From Dissophora ornata (lineage: Eukaryota > Mortierellomycota > Mortierellomycetes > Mortierellales > Mortierellaceae), in the NCBI GenBank assembly GCA_025201705.1, contig MU617394.1:1-14071 (forward strand): 14,071 nucleotides of DNA. The letters run 5' to 3'. This document shows, piece by piece, positions 9,566 to 14,071 of this stretch. Made by a program: the position numbers and the translations under genes. Each line of letters starts with the position of its first letter. Positions within the stretch are counted from its first letter, which is position 1. The notes under the pieces are model-generated. The model worked only from the letters and a program-made list of their open reading frames with translations. It had not been told where the DNA came from and searched no databases.

Positions 9566-10993
9566 TCAATCGTTTTTGTAGAGTCTCTGCTCATTAATGT
9601 AGTCGACTACCGCCGTAGGCAACAGGTACTTGATAGACATGCCTCTACGAATAAACAACCTTCAAAAATAAAAATAAAAAAGGTCAAGCGATTAGAGACA
9701 GGGTAACTGCTGTAGATTCGAGAGTCATAGTTTGACTGAAGTGTGTCGTCTTACCTGATCTTGGTTGAGCTGATGTCATTGTAGATGAGTTGCTTGATCA
9801 CGAAGACGTTATGTCGGTGCTTATACAGGACATCGTGTGACAGCAAAAACTCGTACACATCCGAGCCGGTCCTCTCCAAAATCAAACATCCATACTTTCC
9901 AATGATGTGGTGGAGCTACGTGGTGGAGTAAAAGGAACGCTTAGCAATATGTCCCTTCGTAGCAGACATGTCGTAGAAATACCATGACCATTCGCAGCGC
10001 CATGGCGGATATTCATGTCGACTGACTTACATCGGCTGTCGCCCACACGTCTGGAGCAGCGAATGACTGCACCAAATCTCCACCTGCTAGAAGCATAATT
10101 TTGATGGGCTTATATTGTCCTAGAAAGTGTTGAAGGCAGGTCAGAATTTAGTCCGATCCTGTGCCATATAATACCGTCGCTTTTGACGGCACCGGCACTG
10201 CTTTATATCCTCCCACCGCCTGCTTCATTCTTTCTGCAACAATAGCAACTTGCACTTACCATCCTTCAACCGAACACCGCCCTCGCCGTCGACACCATTG
10301 AGCTCATTCTGAAAGTGATCCAAAACGATGGCAGTCCTCTGATAGCTAGTTTGTAAGCTCTCCCAGCTGTCGACCATTAACCAGGTGCTCGACTTTTGAA
10401 CTGCCAGCTCGCACATGCGAACCCGGTGCCATGCTTCAGCAAGTCCCTGCTTCTGATAGAAATCCGACACGGGCGAAAAGTAACCCCCCAAGATCTCGAA
10501 ATTGGTGTTTTCCAAGATATAATCCCTGGCCATTTCTATGACAGAGTAAAGCGTCAGCTCCATAGTCTATCACTGAAAGAATTGTGTTCAATCACATCAT
10601 CCAGTGACACGTCTTTCCCACATACCAAACATTCGCAAGTGAAGATAGGTGATAGGTGAAAACGATCCACATGCCACAATGACTAAGGGCGTCTTCGATT
10701 CGTCTAGAGTAGAATATGCAAGAAGCGAGCAGTGAGTCAGATAATTTTGCAAGATTTGCAACTCTGTGCCATTGACATGGCCACGGATAAAAATCTATGG
10801 CAGAGCCAAGCCGTTTGATGGCGATTCACTGAAAGCAAAAGCCGGATGGAGTCGACATATGGAGACACGAAAATAGCTTGTGATCTACATACCTTGCATC
10901 TGCTGTGGGATCCTCTCCCGGGGAAAGGTATACTTGGAGGAATCGAAAATCTCTGTTGATCCATAAGCTTCAGTGTGTTGCCGATCAGAAGAA
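9566..10993 (-). CDS. NMA1: Nicotinamide/nicotinate mononucleotide adenylyltransferase, first exon uncertain
   Basis: NMNAT joins NMN or NaMN with ATP to give NAD or NaAD, the central step of NAD synthesis, usually in nucleus and cytosol. Exons on the minus strand are 10993-10893 (5' limit uncertain), 10703-10626, 10535-10260, 10119-10031, 9915-9755 and 9659-9566. They give 265 residues, all in frame, with introns of 189, 90, 140, 115 and 95 bp. Visible motifs are YTFPRERI, VACGSFSPITYLHLRMFE (the GxFxPxTxxHL nucleotidyltransferase signature), GGYFSPVSD, HRVRMCELA, MLLAGGDL and NDISSTKIR (the SxTxxR signature), ending RLYKND. Both catalytic signatures are intact. No in-frame ATG lies in the first listed exon and a TGA precedes it, so a further upstream coding exon is needed; a candidate is at 11323-11369. 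With it the protein is 281 residues, close to human NMNAT1. Confidence 0.93.
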
Positions 10994-11256
10994 CTACGTC
11001 GTCAAGACCAGGCGGAAAGAGAGTTTATCGATTATTAGTCATCGCCCGATATCCCCTCCATTGTATCTTCCCCAAGACTTTGTGCCACATCGTGGCAAAA
11101 GTGAGTATTTCTAGCGCCTGAAGCCCCAAGTGCGCGGACAGACCGCCGGACAAGAGACACGCAGCCCGCCACAGACCCTGCTGTGTTTGTTGTCCGTGTC
11201 CAATATATAGACAGCGCGCGACACATGGGGGGAGCCATCGCGTGGCCACCAAAAGC

Positions 11257-11270
11257 AAAAAAAAAAAAAA
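11257..11270 (+). repeat. A14 homopolymer
   Basis: Fourteen A bases are followed by TAAATAAAAG. The run lies inside the proposed first intron or promoter of the NMNAT gene and is T-rich on that gene's sense strand. Confidence 0.9.
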
Positions 11271-11322
11271 TAAATAAAAGCCAAAAGCCGCGCTGCAACG
11301 GCGGTGGATCGCTGGAACATGC

Positions 11323-11369
11323 CTGTTTAAGTTCCAAATGTTGTCGTCCATGGGCATTGGTGGCGGCAT
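11323..11369 (-). CDS. NMA1: Candidate first coding exon of the NMNAT gene
   Basis: ATG at 11369 in the context AAAATGCC starts MPPPMPMDDNIWNLN plus two bases (AG). The next bases are GCATGT, a possible GC donor. Splicing to the acceptor GACGTAG at 10994 would leave the correct phase and give NLN-SSSDRQ running into the YTFPRER block. The intron would be 329 bp with a branch-like GACTAAT at 11040-11034, about 40 bp before the acceptor. I found no GT donor with the right phase nearby. The exon is short and not conserved in families I know, so this is an inference only. Confidence 0.35.
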
Positions 11370-11745
11370 TTTGAATGGAATGAGGCGGAAGAAGGCTCTC
11401 CTAGTAGATGCGCAGCGAGGCAGGCTTTTTGATTCGGCGGTGGCGAGGGAAGAAGAGGCGACCTGGACAGTGGCGAAAAGGAATAGGATGAGAAGAGATG
11501 TGTTGTATGATGTGTGGTGCGGATGTGGGTGCGGTACGTGAATGGGGATGACAGGGATGAGCGTGAAAGTGCGTGCGCCTGTGTGTGTGTGGTGTGTGGA
11601 TGGGAAGGAAGGAGCAAAGGGATGGCGATGGAGGGACAAAAGGAAGGACGGGCAAGGCGCCTCTAAGGTGAAAGACCCAACACACGACAATAACGACATT
11701 GCACACGACAATAGCGGCACAGGTAGTCTCAGAAATGAATCTCAT
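11370..11745 (-). promoter_or_regulatory. Pyrimidine-rich leader/promoter region upstream of NMNAT
   Basis: Read on the minus strand, the stretch is rich in C, T and CA (ACCCACATCCGCACC, CATCTCTTCTCATCC) and poor in G, as in fungal promoters and 5' leaders. It ends at the candidate ATG at 11369. It stays open in one frame, but that translation is a Ser/His/Pro/Thr-rich low-complexity string with no recognisable domain. Confidence 0.45.
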
Positions 11746-11896
11746 GAATCACGGACTGCCGAACGCGACCAGCGTGTCGTATCGAGATAAGAAAGCGAAA
11801 GGTAAAATTATGTTTGAAAAATCTGGGTGGGTTCAACCAAAAATCATAGTGGGGTCGCCCGCACTGTGCATCCGCATTGTCCATCCTCCCCGCTGC

Positions 11897-11911
11897 AACC
11901 CGCTTCGGGTT
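11897..11911. repeat. Short inverted repeat AACCCG-CTT-CGGGTT
   Basis: A perfect 6-bp stem with a 3-base loop. It is not followed by a T run on either strand and has no gene nearby whose end it would mark. It could be chance. Confidence 0.5.
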
Positions 11912-12172
11912 TACTCGCACTTCAGTTGACATCCATGATATGTCTAGGACAAGCCCTGTCCGCGCGTCCTCATTGCGCCGCGCAAGCGCGTTATCATTTC
12001 GAATGTTGGACAGATGTGAATACTATCATATATCCATCATATATACAAGTACCGCACAATGTTTACAAAGCGACATGTCTGATGCGTCATTGAGGCCAGA
12101 TTGTGGCCTGTAACTGCCATCGTACTTCTGGATTAGTTGAAATCAAGATGCCGGCAGGAGCGCGCCTAGTTT

Positions 12173-12228
12173 TGCCTCAAGATCAGCGACTAACTGCCTC
12201 AAGATCAGCGACGAGCTGCCTCAAATCG
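12173..12228 (+). repeat. 22-bp tandem repeat, about 2.5 copies
   Basis: The unit TGCCTCAAGATCAGCGACTAAC at 12173-12194 recurs at 12195-12216 with only the fourth-last and second-last bases changed (GAGC for TAAC), and the first 8 bases start a third copy at 12217. It is a small minisatellite in non-coding DNA. Confidence 0.92.
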
Positions 12229-12744
12229 TCAATGCCGAGAAACAATGCACACGTCCTTGGTCTTTTCCAGGGTGTTTATTGTTTCCCGTACGACACACAG
12301 GTGTGACTATCCACAGATAAATCTAGGTGTCGATCTCTCGCGTAGAGGTATATGAACGGTCTGAGATAAATACTATGAAGGAGCATAGCAGCTTCCATGT
12401 GCACAATAAAACCAGTTTGAAATGCGGCTACGGCTGCTTCTTTTACCCGCGCTCTTTTTTTTTTAATATTTCTGTTCTCCTTCCGTAGTGGACATTGACT
12501 TCAAACAATAATACTTCTGTTTTGTCCCCCGCCTTTGGTGCGCCATGGCTGGCCAATAGCATGCTGCGTTGACAACTGGGCAAAAATGGAAAATATGGAC
12601 AAATGGACAGCACAGGCGTTTAAACCACTTTAACAATCAGGCTTGTTCACGTACAATTCATACTGGAAATCATGGACAACGACCGCCCTCTCCTCTCAGA
12701 CCAACAAAAAACCATCCGCACGACCAAGAGAATCCTTGCCAAGA

Positions 12745-12768
12745 TTTTTTTTTTTTTTTTTTTTTTTT
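12745..12768 (+). repeat. T24 homopolymer
   Basis: Twenty-four T bases in a row, followed directly by GGGTCAGTGACC. Nothing resembling a retroelement coding region or target-site duplication is visible beside it. It could be a poly(dA:dT) tract that excludes nucleosomes. Confidence 0.93.
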
Positions 12769-13202
12769 GGGTCAGTGACCATACTAGGCGTGGACACTGT
12801 GTTGGCGAAGTGCAGTGCGTACGGCGGCAAGAAGATCGCGCTGCGCTGTATTTTGTTGATTTAAAATTTTAAAATGCAATGCATATTCATGAACTGTACT
12901 CTCTTGTCTGAGAGCAGCATCCAGAGATCCCCATATTTATAACCATGTCTATAACTGGCGATGCGGGCTGTGGAATGATGGTGGTGATTGCGGTGGAGCT
13001 GATAATGCGAACTGGCAGTGCGAAGCAAGGCATTGATGGGGCCGGAGCCGTGCCTTCCCATGGCGCTGTTCTTAACCGGGATTGCACTGTCGTCAGAATG
13101 GATGATGGGATCTCACCCTTCATTTAATTAGAGAGCACCCCTCGCTGTCTCCTCGCAGTGCGGTGCTGCTCTGACGGACCAAACAGAGAGAGAGGATGGA
13201 AA

Positions 13203-13440
13203 GCTATTTAACCGCATCACAGCATCGCTGCCCAACGTTCTCTGCTTCTCTTTCTCTTTCTCTCTCTCTCTCTCTCTTCTCTCTCTTCCCTCTCTTCTCT
13301 CATCTCTCTCGTCTCTCCGCTCCGTCTTTCCCTTCTCGCCCTTCTCACCCTTCTCGTTCTTCCAATCGCGCTGCAGGTCGTCGAGACGCAGTGGAAGCAC
13401 CGGGTCACTCCCTCCCTCTCCCTCTCTCCCCCTTCCAGGA
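13203..13440 (+). promoter_or_regulatory. TATTTAA box followed by a CT-rich tract
   Basis: TATTTAA at about 13203-13209 is followed some 30-60 bp later by a long tract of CT, CTT and TCTC units (about 13238-13345), with more CT-rich sequence to 13440. This order, TATA-like element then pyrimidine block, is typical of fungal core promoters. It would drive a plus-strand transcript toward the ATG at 14020, with a long leader. Confidence 0.4.
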
Positions 13441-14019
13441 ACACGCTCCTCTGTCATCCCTCTCTCCAGCTTGATCCTTGCTCCGAGCCTCATCTCATCC
13501 TTCATCCTCCACGCAACCTACCGGATCCGAGAAAGCGCACGCTACTCTCATCTCTCATCTCATCGTGCACTCTAGACTGGCATCAGAAAACACCATCGCC
13601 TCTCCCCAACTCATCCCTGTGGTAGGTTCTGGTTGCACACACCTGCTAATACCACAAACAGCCCTGCTAGTGAGCCATTCATATCTTTTGATCTCCACAC
13701 TCAACTGCCAGGATGCTTTCCCGCCATCTGCATCATTATTTCCCCCCCCCCCCCATCTTTTCGTCTGGATACGTGTCTCAGGAGCGTGCGTTTCTACAGG
13801 CCATAATAACACCCCTGAAAAAACTCTGTCTGGCTTTGGCACAGTCAACTGCGCATGCTTACAATACCACCCAATAGCATCACCACTACCACGCCGCACA
13901 AAGCGCCCGACCTCCTCCTCCTCGTTTCTTTATATTTCTTCTTCGCCATCTCTCCCTTTTTGTGGATGCAATCTCCAAAAGCATCATCTCTCCTGACAAC
14001 AAGCTCAACCTCGGTTGAC
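13441..14019 (+). other. CT/CA-rich probable 5' leader
   Basis: This stretch is G-poor on the plus strand and rich in C, T and A, with CATCTCATC-type motifs and a C13 run at 13742-13754. CTGTG|GTAGGT near 13620 could be the donor of a leader intron. The open frames here are low-complexity Ser/Pro/Leu strings with no known domain. Confidence 0.35.
13742..13754 (+). repeat. C13 homopolymer
   Basis: Thirteen C bases in a row. Such runs are prone to sequencing and assembly length errors. Confidence 0.9.
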
Positions 14020-14071
14020 ATGGCTGCACAGGTGAAACAAAGCGCCGCTTGGATCGGCTGCATTCCAAAAA
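14020..14071 (+). CDS. Possible start of an unknown gene, cut by window end
   Basis: ATG at 14020 in the context TTGACATGGCT opens a frame that stays open for 17 codons to the window edge and begins MAAQVKQSAAWIGCIPK. It follows a long CT/CA-rich leader. I do not recognise the protein. CAG|GTGAAA after the fourth codon could instead be a splice donor, in which case the visible coding exon is only 12 bases. Evidence is limited to context. Confidence 0.3.
   Translation, partial: MAAQVKQSAAWIGCIPK

Larger units (their letters stand above)
11746..13195. other. Gene-poor stretch, no recognisable product
   Basis: Open frames here are under 90 codons on both strands and none has a family motif, repeat or membrane pattern I can name. 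What the region does hold is a small hairpin at 11897-11911, a 6-bp stem at 12093-12109, a 22-bp tandem repeat at 12173-12228, a T24 run at 12745-12768 and a dyad at 12770-12780. A non-coding RNA or heavily spliced gene cannot be excluded. Confidence 0.5.

Noticed and set aside
11025..11720. 231-codon minus-strand open frame
   Set aside because: Low-complexity Ser/His/Pro/Thr sequence from a CT/CA-rich leader, then a poly-F run from the A14 tract. No domain is seen and it overlaps the proposed NMNAT leader and first exon.
11824..11842. tRNA T-arm-like GGGTTCAACC
   Set aside because: The bases after the loop do not pair with those before it, and no D-arm, anticodon arm or acceptor stem surrounds it.
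12745..12768. Poly(A) tail of a retroposed copy on the minus strand
   Set aside because: No target-site duplication and no gene-like or element-like sequence next to the run.
12887..13127. Overlapping 60-78 codon frames on both strands
   Set aside because: No recognisable motif, no conserved start context, and both strands are equally open, so chance is the simplest explanation.
13128..13505. 125-codon minus-strand frame rich in Glu, Arg and Lys
   Set aside because: Its charged coiled-coil look comes entirely from the CT microsatellite read in antisense (GAG/AGA codons).

Overview
This window looks like part of a fungal nuclear chromosome. The genes are broken by many short introns (mostly 90-160 bp, GT..AG, with CTAAC/CTGAC-like branch sites), intergenic spacers are short, and leaders are pyrimidine-rich. 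The proteins are plainly eukaryotic. The alpha-COP N-terminus matches the yeast form, and an Hrp1-like two-RRM protein and a fungal-type NMN adenylyltransferase are present. An early-diverging fungus is my guess, but the lineage cannot be fixed from this sequence. I saw no tRNA, rRNA, CRISPR array, transposase or viral gene.

Layout. Positions 1-3679 (minus) hold the first eight exons of the alpha subunit of coatomer (COPI); its 3' end lies outside the window. A 445-bp divergent promoter region (3680-4124) separates it from a two-exon SET-domain lysine methyltransferase of the Rubisco-LSMT type (4125-6061, plus). Only 186 bp further on, a five-exon gene for an Hrp1/Nab4-like hnRNP with a glutamine-rich N-terminus, two RRMs and a long Gly/Ala-rich tail runs from 6248 to 9274 (plus). 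It converges on a nicotinamide/nicotinate mononucleotide adenylyltransferase gene (9566-10993 for the certain exons, minus), whose first coding exon is probably at 11323-11369. From about 11370 to 14019 I recognise no protein. The stretch is low-complexity DNA with a 22-bp tandem repeat, long A, T and C homopolymers and a large CT-rich tract. A possible new gene starts at 14020 (plus) and runs off the end.

The four recognised genes are housekeeping functions: Golgi-ER retrograde transport, protein methylation, mRNA 3'-end processing/export, and NAD synthesis. They do not form a pathway; this is ordinary eukaryotic linkage. I found no convincing undescribed system. The points most worth a second look are an unfolded-protein-response-like element in the coatomer promoter, one clear and one possible GC-AG intron, the unusually long first intron of the Hrp1-like gene, and the unresolved 5' end of the NMN adenylyltransferase.
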